The position numbers were made by a program, and so were the translations under genes. A stretch of DNA of 50,034 nucleotides from Planctomycetota bacterium (GTDB taxonomy: Bacteria > Planctomycetota > Phycisphaerae > Phycisphaerales > UBA1924): positions 1 through 50,034 of the forward strand of contig JAFIFX010000019.1 of the NCBI GenBank assembly GCA_020831805.1. The letters run 5' to 3'. The first letter of the stretch is position 1, and every line of letters starts with the position of its first letter. The notes below the pieces were generated by a model. It ran no database searches and was not told where the DNA came from. It worked only from the letters and a program-made list of their open reading frames with translations. Of this stretch, positions 16,397-24,509 are shown in pieces.

Positions 16397-17641
16397 TTAC
16401 GGGCAGCCCGCGTTGAAGTCGTCCAAGAACGCCTGAAGGTCGAAGAAGTTGATCTGCCCGTCGTCGTTCCAGTCGGCCAGCGCGTCGCCGGCGTTGAACG
16501 CGGCCAGGAAGATCTGGATATCGAAGAAGTTGACCAGCCCGTCGTCGTTGAGGTCCACGGGGCACGGGCCGCCCGACAAGCCATCCGGGCCGAACATGTC
16601 GATGCCGGTCTGTGCGTAGGGCCGCTGCTCGTCGCACGAGAAGCCGCCGAACCAGATCGTGGCGTAAGGCACGAGGAAGTCGGGAAACGGACGCGTCATA
16701 ATGTTGATCGCGTCTTCCATGCCCTGGGCGGCGGGCGGGGGGTCGACCGGATCGACCGTCCACTGGTTGATCGGAGAGTCCGGGATCGGCACGGCCTGGC
16801 CGCTCGGCCGGACCAGGCTCAGGCCCGTCCTCGCGGCGGCGTTCGGGTCGCCGTCGGGGTTTCCATCGCCCGTGAAGTCCATCGTGCCCGGCTGGTGGAA
16901 CTCGATGCCGTACGAGAAGTCGTGCAGCCCGTCGCCGTCGAAATCGTACCCGCCGAACGGGTTGAAGAAGGCGGCGCCCTGCGGATCGCCGTCGGTGTCG
17001 CCCAGCTCGAAGGTCTGCGGCTCGTCGAACCCGTCCGCCAGATCCAGCGTGAAGCTCCAGCCCCGCATGCCGGGAGCGCCCGGGCTCATATCGCCGGGCA
17101 GGTTCGACAGCGTGATGCTGTGCACGGGCAGTCGGTAGGTCCCGCAGAAGTTGATCCCGTTGTCGATGTCGAACCAGTGCAGGGTCAACCCGAAGCCCTC
17201 GACACCGGCCGCGTCCGGGTCCGCGTGCGCCGTGTAGTAGGCCATGCTGACCGAATCGATCACGGTGTCGAAGGCGATGTCGCCCCAGTTGAGGATCACG
17301 GCGCCGGTCGCGATGTCGAAGTGCGGGTCCGAGGGGTCGACATCCGGGTCATCCACCACCATCAGAGCGCTGGGGGTGAGACCGCCAGGACACTGCGCGC
17401 CGTTGCTGGTGATCCAGACCGGCTCGGAGTCGGGCGCGCCCCGAGGCCGGACCGGCTCCGCACCCGTCCTGGTGACGATCCGCTCGCCCGTGGCCAAATT
17501 GAAGTAGATATGCCCCAGCATCTCGCCGGTCTCCGTGCCGAACGGAGCCACTTCCGGCGTCTGCGTGGGGGTGGTGGTCATGGCCGAGGCGGCCGAGCCG
17601 CAGGCCAGGACGACGGCCGTGCTCATCGCGATGCGTTTCAT
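16397..17641 (-). CDS. Secreted dockerin-type protein, paralogue 1
   Basis: The 414-residue product has a signal peptide (MKRIAMSTAVVLACGSAASA) and a long extracellular domain. This domain has aspartate-rich loops (DTDGDPQGAAFFNPFGGYDF, DFDGDGLHDFSYGIEF, DFTGDGNPDGDPNA), which probably bind calcium. The C-terminus carries two loops of dockerin type, DLNDDGLVNFFD and DWNDDGQINFFD, each followed by a short helix, and ends FNAGCP. This C-terminal module is characteristic of Phycisphaerae exoproteins. Two paralogues lie at 22664 and 24510. The body contains YFNLATGE, WGDIAFDTVIDSV and VEGFGLTLHWFDIDNG blocks shared with them. No cohesin partner is visible. It is convergent with the PEP-CTERM-like gene. 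AGGAG precedes the ATG. Confidence 0.85.
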   Translation of the reverse strand: MKRIAMSTAVVLACGSAASAMTTTPTQTPEVAPFGTETGEMLGHIYFNLATGERIVTRTGAEPVRPRGAPDSEPVWITSNGAQCPGGLTPSALMVVDDPDVDPSDPHFDIATGAVILNWGDIAFDTVIDSVSMAYYTAHADPDAAGVEGFGLTLHWFDIDNGINFCGTYRLPVHSITLSNLPGDMSPGAPGMRGWSFTLDLADGFDEPQTFELGDTDGDPQGAAFFNPFGGYDFDGDGLHDFSYGIEFHQPGTMDFTGDGNPDGDPNAAARTGLSLVRPSGQAVPIPDSPINQWTVDPVDPPPAAQGMEDAINIMTRPFPDFLVPYATIWFGGFSCDEQRPYAQTGIDMFGPDGLSGGPCPVDLNDDGLVNFFDIQIFLAAFNAGDALADWNDDGQINFFDLQAFLDDFNAGCP

Positions 17642-17969
17642 CTGTCAATCTCCTGTGCCCATCCGTCGTGCACGGCCACACCCATACACAGAGCGTGCCA
17701 AGGTCCCTATCCGCACACAACACCCTTCTGGATCCCGCCCGGCTCGGTTTCCCGGGCCGGGGCAGGCTCGCCGAAGGATCCGAAAGAGAGAGTCCCGGAT
17801 CCCAGCGGAGACACGCTTCGGTCCCATCGGGGGTGGAACCACCAGAAGATACGACATTTCTGGAAAGAGTGTTGCTTGGTTTCCAGAAATTTTTCACTCC
17901 GGCGTTCCAGCACCCGGTCCGGCCCCACCATCCCCGCCGCCCCCTCCCCACCCGCTACGATTTGCCCGT
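17642..17969. other. Spacer with a perfect hairpin upstream of tRNA-Arg
   Basis: No convincing coding frame is seen in these 328 bases. They hold the promoter region of the dockerin gene on the minus strand and, on the plus strand, GGTGG-AA-CCACC (17832-17843). A distant relative of the GGATCCC repeat is at about 17793 (GGATCCCAGCGGAGACACG). The strong hairpin at 17856-17894 and a TACGAT -10-like element (17956-17961) placed correctly for the tRNA complete the list. A short RNA ending at the hairpin is possible. Confidence 0.4.
17856..17894 (+). terminator. Perfect 11-bp hairpin followed by T tract
   Basis: ATTTCTGGAAA (17856-17866) pairs with TTTCCAGAAAT (17880-17890) around a 13-base loop, and T continues to 17894. 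It has the form of an intrinsic terminator but no plus-strand gene lies before it, so it may end an unrecognised small RNA or be a protein binding palindrome. It is unusually A/T-rich for this genome. Confidence 0.45.
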
Positions 17970-18043
17970 GCGCCCGTAGCTCAGCAGGATAGAGCGGCGG
18001 TTTCCTAAACCGCAGGTCGGAGGTTCGAGCCCTCCCGGGCGTG
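17970..18043 (+). tRNA. tRNA-Arg (anticodon CCT)
   Basis: A complete 74-base cloverleaf is readable. The acceptor stem GCGCCCG pairs with CGGGCGT (one G-U), the D stem is GCTC/GAGC, the anticodon stem GCGGT/ACCGC encloses the loop TTCCTAA with anticodon CCT (18004-18006), and the T arm is GGAGG-TTCGAGC-CCTCC. The discriminator is G. CCA is not encoded. A TACGAT -10-like element lies 8 bp upstream, and a TTTT run follows the 3' end. Confidence 0.96.
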
Positions 18044-18094
18044 TTTTCCCCCACCACCCACCCAACGCCCCCCGCCCCCAGTGAGGCCCACGCC

Positions 18095-19711
18095 GTGACA
18101 ACGCTGATGACCCTGACCCGCCGGGCCGCCTGGGCGGTCGGGCTGTTGTGCCTGCTGGGCCCCGCCGCGTGTGCCGACCGAGCGACCGAGCACGGGACGG
18201 TCGGCCCCGCGTTCGTGGTCGAGATCGACCCGGACCTTGGGTTCACCGCCCGGTCCGGGCGGGTGCTGGTCTACCTGATCGGGCCCGATGCGGATATTGA
18301 TCCAGACGCCGAGCCGGCGGATGCGCCGTTCTACGCCGACCCGCAGCCGGTGTATGGCGCGGAGGTGGACGACCTCGGGCCGGGCCGGTCGGTGTGGATG
18401 GACGACCGCTCGGTGACGGGCTTCCCCGGGCCGATCCGTGAACTGCCGGCGGGCGCGTACCGCGTGCAGGCCGTGTTTGACTGGAACGAGGACTTCGGCT
18501 CGTGGCGGCGTGAGCCGGGCAACCTGTACTCCGAGGTGGTGCTGGTCGACTTCGATCCGGAAGAAGAAACGGTTGTTCGGCTGCGGCTGACGCAAACCGT
18601 CCCGGACCAGACGCCGGAGCCCTGGCCTGGCGTGGCATGGTTCGAGATGCGCTCCGGGTTGCTGTCCGAGTTCCGCGGCCGTGAGGTCAGGATGCGGGCC
18701 GGCGTGGTGCCGCCGATCGACCACGACCCGGGGCGGGCGTACCCGGCGCTCTACATCATCTCCGGTTTCGGAGGGGACCACACCATGGCGCGGTCGATCG
18801 CGTCCGGGCGCGACCGGCTCGAACCGGGCACGCCGGAGCACACGCTGGCGTCGAGCGTGTTCATGATCGCGCTCGACGCCGACGGGCCGCACGGGCACAC
18901 GCTGTTCGCCGACTCGGCCAACAACGGCCCGATGGGCCGGGCGCTGGTCGAGGAACTGATCCCCGGGCTCGAGGCGCGCTTCGGCTTGATCGCCCGGCCC
19001 GAGGCGCGGCTGGTCAACGGGCACTCGTCCGGGGGCTGGACCACGCTGTGGCTGGCCACGGAATACCCCGACACCTTCGGCGCGGCGTGGTCGAGCGCGC
19101 CGGACCCGGTGGACTTCCACGCCTTCCAGAAGATCAACATCTACGAAGACGCGAACATGTACACCCGGCGCGATGACGACGGCGTCGAGCACGAATGGCC
19201 CTCGTACACCGTTGACGGCGTTGTGAAGATGACCATCCGCCAGGAGATCGGCGTCGAGAACGCCATCGGCCCGCGGAACACCTCCGGCGAGCAGTGGCAC
19301 TCGTGGGTGGCGGTCTTCGCCCCGCGCGCGCCGGACGGGCGCCCGGCGGACCTGTGGGACCCGGAGACGGGGGCGATCGACCGGGCCATGGCCGAGCGGT
19401 TCCGCCGGTACGACATCACCGACCGGCTGCGCGAGGACCCCGGCCGGTTCGGCCCGCTTTTTCGCGAGCGGATCCGGCTGGCGATCGGCGATGCGGACTC
19501 GTACGACCTGCACGATGCGGTGTTCCGGCTGCGCGATGCGCTCGATGCGGTCTGGCCGCGCGAGCCCGGCGCGGACGGGGCCGGGTCGATCGTGATCGTG
19601 CCCGGGGCGGATCACGGGAGCGTCAAGGACAGCGAGGCGATGCGCGGCTGGCCGGCGGACATGGTCGGGCATCTGCGCGGGTCGGGTTTGCCGGTGCGCG
19701 GGGAGCCCTGA
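18095..19711 (+). CDS. Lipoprotein esterase (alpha/beta hydrolase)
   Basis: The product of about 538 residues begins with a lipoprotein signal peptide (AAWAVGLLCLLGPAAC, lipobox GPAAC). The C-terminal 330 residues form an alpha/beta hydrolase of the putative esterase (esterase D-like) family: YPALYIISGFGGDH, the nucleophile elbow NGHSSGGWTTLWLA, and the probable catalytic His in VPGADHGSVKD. The N-terminal about 170 residues form a beta-rich domain (GRVLVYLIGPDADID, GAYRVQAVFDWNED) that may bind substrate. It would be anchored in the envelope and act on an ester, perhaps of a carbohydrate; the substrate cannot be read. The start is GTG 18095 or ATG 18107; the longer ORF overlaps the tRNA and is excluded. 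The stop is 12 bp from that of the convergent transporter gene. Confidence 0.82.
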   Translation: MTTLMTLTRRAAWAVGLLCLLGPAACADRATEHGTVGPAFVVEIDPDLGFTARSGRVLVYLIGPDADIDPDAEPADAPFYADPQPVYGAEVDDLGPGRSVWMDDRSVTGFPGPIRELPAGAYRVQAVFDWNEDFGSWRREPGNLYSEVVLVDFDPEEETVVRLRLTQTVPDQTPEPWPGVAWFEMRSGLLSEFRGREVRMRAGVVPPIDHDPGRAYPALYIISGFGGDHTMARSIASGRDRLEPGTPEHTLASSVFMIALDADGPHGHTLFADSANNGPMGRALVEELIPGLEARFGLIARPEARLVNGHSSGGWTTLWLATEYPDTFGAAWSSAPDPVDFHAFQKINIYEDANMYTRRDDDGVEHEWPSYTVDGVVKMTIRQEIGVENAIGPRNTSGEQWHSWVAVFAPRAPDGRPADLWDPETGAIDRAMAERFRRYDITDRLREDPGRFGPLFRERIRLAIGDADSYDLHDAVFRLRDALDAVWPREPGADGAGSIVIVPGADHGSVKDSEAMRGWPADMVGHLRGSGLPVRGEP

Positions 19712-19723
19712 TCGTCCGAATGC

Positions 19724-21454
19724 TCACTCGGGCAGCAGCCGGCGTCGGACGCGCGAGGAGATCGCGTCGAGGATGACGACGACGCCGAAGATCAGCACCA
19801 GGCAGGCCAGGGCGGCGGGGAACTGGCGCATGTCGAGGTAGAACTTGATGTGGTAGCCGATGCCGCCGGCGTCGACGATGCCGAGCACACTGGCGGAGCG
19901 GACGTTGTACTCGAGCATGAACAGGGCCGAGGCGACGGCGGCGGGGACCGAGGCGGGGCCGACGGCGCGGAGGAACCGCTGCGGGCCGGACGCGCCGATC
20001 TCCTTCAGCGCGGCCTGGGGGCCGGTCGGGGCGTTCTCGAAGGACTCGTAGAAGAACTTGGTCAGGTAGCCGATCGAATAGAGCGTCAGGGCGAGCACGC
20101 CGGCGAGTTGGCCGAAGCCCACCGCCGCGACGAACAGCAGCGCCCAGATCAGCGCGGGCACCGTGCGGATGGCGTTGAGCATCTGGCGCACCGCGCCGCC
20201 GATCCATCGCGGAGCGGTGTTGCGGGCGGCGATCGCAGAGAGCGGGTAGGCGACGGCCAGGCCGAGCGTGGTGCCGATCAGCGACATCTGGAGCGTTTCG
20301 ACCAGCGAGGCGAGCAGGGTGGGCCAGGGGATGGCGGCGATCTGATCGAACGAGGTCGGCACGAGCGCGGCGAGGAACGAGCCGAGCCCCCGGGCGATCG
20401 ACCGGCCGCCGGTGTCGTGCAGGCCGAGGGAGGCCACGCTCCAGGCGTAGGCGACGATCGCGAGCAGGCCGATGGCAAGCATCGCGCCGGGCTTCATCCA
20501 GGCGGGCCGGGTGTGTTCGAGCGGCGGGGTCGCGCCGCGCGGGTCGCTGGCGGCGCAGGCCGTCGGGCCGGTGTGGGCGGGATCGGGGCCCGGTTTGTTG
20601 CTCAGAGATTGGCAGCCCTCGTCGGCCCGGGCCGGTGTGCCGCGTGCGGCGGCGAGGCGGGCGGCGGTGGCGGCGCAGGCCACGATGTGCCCGGCGTGCA
20701 GGCAGAGGCGGTGGTCGGCGTACCTGGCCACGAGCGATTCGTCGTGAAGGACGGAGACCAGCGTGATGCCGCGCTCGGCGCAGACCGTGCGGAGCAGGTC
20801 CATGATCGATTCGGCGTTGACGCGGTCGAGGGAACTGACCGGCTCGTCGGCAAGGAGGATCTTCGGACGCTGCATCAGGGCGCGGGCGATGGCGACGCGC
20901 TGGCGCTCGCCGCCGGAGAGGTGGCCGACCTTCAGGCTCGCGCGGTCGCGCAGACCGACCCGCTCGATGACGCCCATGGCCTCGCGCCGGTCGGCCTCGG
21001 GCATGCCGAGCACCGAGCGGAAGAGCCCGGTCCTGCCGAGCGCGCCGTCGAGCACATTGCCCAGCACGGACCGCTGGGGGACCAGACGCAGATCCTGGTA
21101 GATCGTGGCGACGGGGCCGGTTCGCTCGATCGTGCCCGCGGTGGGCGTGAGGCGGCCGGACAGGCAGCCGAGCAGCGTGGTCTTGCCCGAGCCGGAGGCG
21201 CCGACGATGACGGTGTGCCGGGACGCGGGGATGGCGACATCGATCGAGTCGAGCGCCCGCACGCCGCTGGGATAGCGGTGGGTCACGCCGGCGAGGCGCA
21301 CCGCCGGGGCGCCCGTGTCGGCCCGCGGCGGGCCGGGGGGCGTGAGGATCGGCAGGCTCGCCAGCACACGGACCACCGGCGCGTCCGGCGGCGCGTCGCT
21401 CGTCGCGGCAGGTTTCGCCGAGGCATGGGACGGGCTGGCGGTTGCGGGGGTCAT
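19724..21454 (-). CDS. Fused ABC transporter: phosphonate-type ATPase plus permease (PhnC-PhnE)
   Basis: The 576-residue product joins two normally separate subunits. Residues 50-250 are an ABC ATPase of PhnC type, with Walker A GASGSGKTT (85-93), the Q-loop IYQDLRLVPQ, signature LSGGERQR (179-186) and Walker B ILLADEP (199-205). Residues of about 250-325 are a linker. Residues 326-576 are a PhnE-type permease with about five to six helices and the binding-protein-dependent permease loop (SVLGIVDAGGIGYHIKF). The first 50 residues are Ala/Pro-rich without a known domain, and no Shine-Dalgarno is obvious, so the start is uncertain. It lies 29 bp after the PhnD-like gene. The substrate may be phosphonate, phosphite or phosphate. 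A natural importer fusion of this kind is uncommon. Confidence 0.88.
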   Translation of the reverse strand: MTPATASPSHASAKPAATSDAPPDAPVVRVLASLPILTPPGPPRADTGAPAVRLAGVTHRYPSGVRALDSIDVAIPASRHTVIVGASGSGKTTLLGCLSGRLTPTAGTIERTGPVATIYQDLRLVPQRSVLGNVLDGALGRTGLFRSVLGMPEADRREAMGVIERVGLRDRASLKVGHLSGGERQRVAIARALMQRPKILLADEPVSSLDRVNAESIMDLLRTVCAERGITLVSVLHDESLVARYADHRLCLHAGHIVACAATAARLAAARGTPARADEGCQSLSNKPGPDPAHTGPTACAASDPRGATPPLEHTRPAWMKPGAMLAIGLLAIVAYAWSVASLGLHDTGGRSIARGLGSFLAALVPTSFDQIAAIPWPTLLASLVETLQMSLIGTTLGLAVAYPLSAIAARNTAPRWIGGAVRQMLNAIRTVPALIWALLFVAAVGFGQLAGVLALTLYSIGYLTKFFYESFENAPTGPQAALKEIGASGPQRFLRAVGPASVPAAVASALFMLEYNVRSASVLGIVDAGGIGYHIKFYLDMRQFPAALACLVLIFGVVVILDAISSRVRRRLLPE

Positions 21455-21483
21455 CGGTCGGTGGATGCTCTGGCGGTCATGGT

Positions 21484-22458
21484 TCAGCCCGCGAAACCGT
21501 CGACGGGCAGGCCGACGGCCTCCATCGCCTCGACGGCTCCCTTGATGTGCTCGTTCTCGTCGACGCGCTGGAACCGGCTTGCACCGTAGACATTGGACAG
21601 CAGGTCGGGGCGCTCGTCGGAGAGCTGGATCAGGGCGTCGGCGATGCGCTCGGAGAGGGCCTGGGAGATCCCGCCGCGGACGCAGACCAGGTGCGTGGGC
21701 ACCCCGGGTGTGCGGGCGAGGACCCGCAGGCTGGAGCGTTCCTCGGCGGTGGTGTAGACATCTGCGGTCGGGCCCTCGACGGTGTAAAAGGACACGGCGG
21801 CCAGGTCGGCCCGGTCGGCGAGCACCTCGCGGAGGGCCTGGGTGTAGCCGCCGGCATGGGTCACGGCGCGGAACACGCGGCCGGCGTCCTGGCCGGGCTG
21901 CATCACGCCGTCGCGGACCAGGCGGAGCGTGGCGAAGACGAAGCCGCTGGTGGAGGTGCGGCTGGTGAACGCGACGCGCAGGTCCGAGGCCCGCCCGGCG
22001 ACATCGGCCATGCTCCGCAGGTCCGAATCGGCCCGGACGACCCAGACCGAGTCGTACTCGGTGCGATCGACCCCCTGCGCATCGGCGCGGACCTCGGCGA
22101 CGAGGATCCGGGCGCCGGCGTCACGCCGGGCCAGCAGGAACGGCAGCGACGAGACATAGGCCACATCGGCCTGCTCGGACACCAGCGCCTGGACCGAGGC
22201 GGCGTAGTCGCCGGGCACCATGGCCCGGACGGGGATGCCGAGACGCTCGGAAAGGAAGTCCGCGGCGGCCTCCGCGTTCTCGCGGGTCTGGGTCGGGTCG
22301 CGCTGGCGCTGGAACAGGAAGACCAGGCGGTCGGGATCGGCGGGCGCCGCGCCGTTATCCGTGCGGCCTGAACAGCCCGGCACGGCCAGCAGAAACACCG
22401 CCGCGAGGAGCAGCACCGGGCAGCAGATCGTCCGGATGGGGGAAAGGGTCGTGTTCAA
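21484..22458 (-). CDS. PhnD-like phosphate/phosphonate substrate-binding lipoprotein
   Basis: The product of about 324 residues is a periplasmic binding protein of the PhnD family. A lipoprotein signal peptide ends VFLLAVPGCSG. The mature part carries TRENAEAAADFLSERLGIPV, the early family block, then VSEQADVAYVSSLPFLLARR and ASDLRVAFTSRTSTSGFVFA, the ligand-binding Ser/Thr turn. It would deliver ligand to the fused PhnC-PhnE transporter encoded 29 bp downstream. There is no ATG before the signal peptide; I chose TTG at 22458, giving MNTTLSPIRTICCPVLLLAA. The reading frame stays open to GTG 22554, but that part looks non-coding and contains the -10-like TATACT. Confidence 0.85.
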   Translation of the reverse strand: MNTTLSPIRTICCPVLLLAAVFLLAVPGCSGRTDNGAAPADPDRLVFLFQRQRDPTQTRENAEAAADFLSERLGIPVRAMVPGDYAASVQALVSEQADVAYVSSLPFLLARRDAGARILVAEVRADAQGVDRTEYDSVWVVRADSDLRSMADVAGRASDLRVAFTSRTSTSGFVFATLRLVRDGVMQPGQDAGRVFRAVTHAGGYTQALREVLADRADLAAVSFYTVEGPTADVYTTAEERSSLRVLARTPGVPTHLVCVRGGISQALSERIADALIQLSDERPDLLSNVYGASRFQRVDENEHIKGAVEAMEAVGLPVDGFAG

Positions 22459-22511
22459 GTCGGGTCGTCTGCGGCTGGAGGGGGTCTCGTCCGGGCCTGA
22501 GGCCGAGCCGC

Positions 22512-22517
22512 AGTATA
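22512..22517 (-). promoter_or_regulatory. -10-like element for the phnD-like operon
   Basis: TATACT on the minus strand lies 53 bp before the TTG start in the only A/T-richer patch of the region. No matching -35 element is found at 16-18 bp. Confidence 0.3.
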
Positions 22518-22598
22518 GCAGCTTATTGAGACTGAGTCGCAGCGGGAGCGGCACCGCCGGGTTGGATGGTGGCCGGGGCGAGGTGATCGGCCCAAGCC

Positions 22599-22636
22599 AA
22601 AAAGCACCACGCCCCCGCCATGAGGCGGGGGCGTGG
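22599..22636 (-). terminator. Rho-independent terminator after dockerin paralogue 2
   Basis: On the minus strand, a perfect 13-bp stem (22624-22636 with 22607-22619, core CCACGCCCCCGCC) and a 4-base loop are followed closely by five T (22603-22599). It lies 28 bp after the stop at 22664. Confidence 0.9.
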
Positions 22637-22663
22637 GTGATGCACGATCAAACGATCAGCGGC

Positions 22664-23977
22664 TTACGGGCAGCCGGCGTTGAACAGGGTGATGAAGGCC
22701 GAGACGTCGAAGAAGTTCCAGAGGCCGTCGCCGTTGATGTCGGCGGCGGGGTCCTGGTTGTTGAAGGCGGCGATGAAGGCCGAGACGTCGAAGAAGTTGA
22801 CCAGGCCGTCACCGTTGAAGTCGGCGGGGCAGGGCTGGGGGGCGCCATCCGGTCCGAGCATGACATGCCAGAACTGGGCGTACGAGCGACGGGCGAAGGT
22901 GCCGTCGCCGTTGGCGTCGCAGCTGAAGCCGCTGTAGAAGAAGCTGCCGACGAAGACGGAGAAGTCATCGCCGAACGGGAAGTAGTAGCGGTCGAAGCTG
23001 TCCTCGATGCCCTGGCCGGCGGGCAGGGGATCGACGGGGTCGATGGTCCAGCGGTTGGTGGGGTGATCGGGGATCGGAACGGCGGTGCCGGTCGGGGCGA
23101 CGAGCGAGTTGCCGGCGTCGGCCCAGGCGTTGATGTCGCCGTCGAGGTTGCCGTCACCGTTCCAGTCGACGGTGCCGGGCTGGAAGAAGCGCTGGGTGTA
23201 GGAGAAGTCGGCCAGGCCGTCCCCGTCCAGGTCGCCGTCGGGGAAGCCGTCACCGGAGGTGTCGGTGATGAAGAAGAAGGGGTTGTGGACATCCGCGCCC
23301 TGGGGGTCGCCGTCCGAGTCGCCGATCTCGAAGCTGATGCCGGCGTCGGCCATGTCAACGGTGAAGATGTACACGCTCAGGGCGGTTCCCGGGGGCACGG
23401 TGGTGCGTCCGGGCAGGTTGAAGAGGGTCAGGCCGACCAGCGGGGTGCGGGTCAGGCAGCTGTTGCGGCCGTTGTCGCCGTCGTTCCAGGTCCACTCGGC
23501 ACCGAAGCCCTCAACACCGGCGGGGCTGCCATCGACGATAACATCGATGTGGCGGGTGGAGTAGCGGACCTGCACCGCGTCGATGACGGTGTCGGCGGGA
23601 ATATCACCCCAGTGGAGAATCATGGAGCCCGTGTCCCAGTCGTTGCCACCGCCGATGCGATCGATCAGGCCGGAGGTGCCGCTGGTCTGGCCGAAATCGG
23701 CGCAGGGCAGGCGGTTGTCGGCCATCCAGACCTCGGTGGAGGCGCCGCGAATCGGGGAAGTGGCAGGCTGGAAACGGTTGAAGATCAACTCGCCGGTCGC
23801 GACATTGAGGTAGTAGTGACCGGCAAGCTCCTCATCCGCCGTCATGCCTTCGGGCTCGATGTACAGACCGGTGTCCCGATCGATCTTGATATCCGAAGGA
23901 ACGGTGAAGGCCGGCGACGATGACGCCATGGCCAGGCCGGCCGAGCCGACGATTCCGAGTGCACAAACCTTGATCAT
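22664..23977 (-). CDS. Secreted dockerin-type protein, paralogue 2
   Basis: The 437-residue product has a signal peptide (MIKVCALGIVGSAGLAMASS) and the same plan as the genes at 16397 and 24510. It has a beta-rich exported domain with HYYLNVATGELIFNRFQPA and ILHWGDIPADTVIDAVQVRY, Asp-rich loops (DTSGDGFPDGDLDGDGLADF), and two C-terminal dockerin-type loops (DFNGDGLVNFFD, DINGDGLWNFFD) ending FNAGCP. The start at 23977 is fixed by GAGGAG seven bases upstream and by the signal peptide. Long blocks are nearly identical in DNA to the neighbour at 24510, for example the part covering 23225-23340, which points to a recent duplication or gene conversion. The gene has its own terminator. The role, perhaps in polysaccharide or surface binding, is unknown. 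Confidence 0.87.
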   Translation of the reverse strand: MIKVCALGIVGSAGLAMASSSPAFTVPSDIKIDRDTGLYIEPEGMTADEELAGHYYLNVATGELIFNRFQPATSPIRGASTEVWMADNRLPCADFGQTSGTSGLIDRIGGGNDWDTGSMILHWGDIPADTVIDAVQVRYSTRHIDVIVDGSPAGVEGFGAEWTWNDGDNGRNSCLTRTPLVGLTLFNLPGRTTVPPGTALSVYIFTVDMADAGISFEIGDSDGDPQGADVHNPFFFITDTSGDGFPDGDLDGDGLADFSYTQRFFQPGTVDWNGDGNLDGDINAWADAGNSLVAPTGTAVPIPDHPTNRWTIDPVDPLPAGQGIEDSFDRYYFPFGDDFSVFVGSFFYSGFSCDANGDGTFARRSYAQFWHVMLGPDGAPQPCPADFNGDGLVNFFDVSAFIAAFNNQDPAADINGDGLWNFFDVSAFITLFNAGCP

Positions 23978-24509
23978 CTGGTGACTCCTCATCTCATGAA
24001 AACGGCCGGGCGAGCCGGCGACACGCCCCTCAGCCCGATCCTGGAACGCCTTGAATCTGTGGAAGGATGCTCCGTCCGACCATGCGACACTGCGTGGAAA
24101 CCCTGTACGGACCACGGCCCGGGGGGGCAGGCACGACTCGCATGGAACTGCTCAGACATCGTCTTTTGCATGCTTCCGATCGGCCGCAAGGGGACACACT
24201 CCCTCAAGCGGTCGTGCGAGCATACCACATGCCGAGCGGTATGCCTAGATGAATTCCGCCCAGATTCTGAACAATCCGCCGGAAGACATGCGATCGGACG
24301 GTCCCGAAGGGAAGCACCCTATCCCCGATCCAAACCGGCGTGCCCGAGAACCCGGAACCGTGCCCGGCGAAGCCGGTGAACCCATCATGGGTGTGGCCGA
24401 CCGTGCATGGACGCGCATGTCAAAGTGGAGAATCTGGATCAGGGCCGAAAGGCCACGCCCCGCTTTGGGGCGGGGGCGTGGGAGGGGGATCGCAATGGGA
24501 TGGCCAGGC
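23978..24509. other. Spacer between dockerin paralogues 2 and 3
   Basis: These 532 bases hold no gene that I can support. The right end carries the terminator of paralogue 3 (24453-24481). A 7-bp inverted repeat, GCATACC (24220-24226) with GGTATGC (24238-24244), lies about 245 bp before the start of paralogue 2; its minus-strand TATGCT could be a -10 element. Small ORFs here have poor codon structure. Confidence 0.5.
24453..24481 (-). terminator. Hairpin terminator after dockerin paralogue 3
   Basis: CCACGCCCC (24453-24461) pairs with GGGGCGTGG (24473-24481) in nine base pairs. The minus strand continues with CCTTTC, a weak U tract. The stem sequence is related to that after paralogue 2, so the terminator seems to have been duplicated with the gene. 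Confidence 0.6.

Noticed and set aside
19850..21589. 579-residue plus-strand frame over the transporter fusion
   Set aside because: It has no domain and lies antisense to intact ABC transporter motifs.
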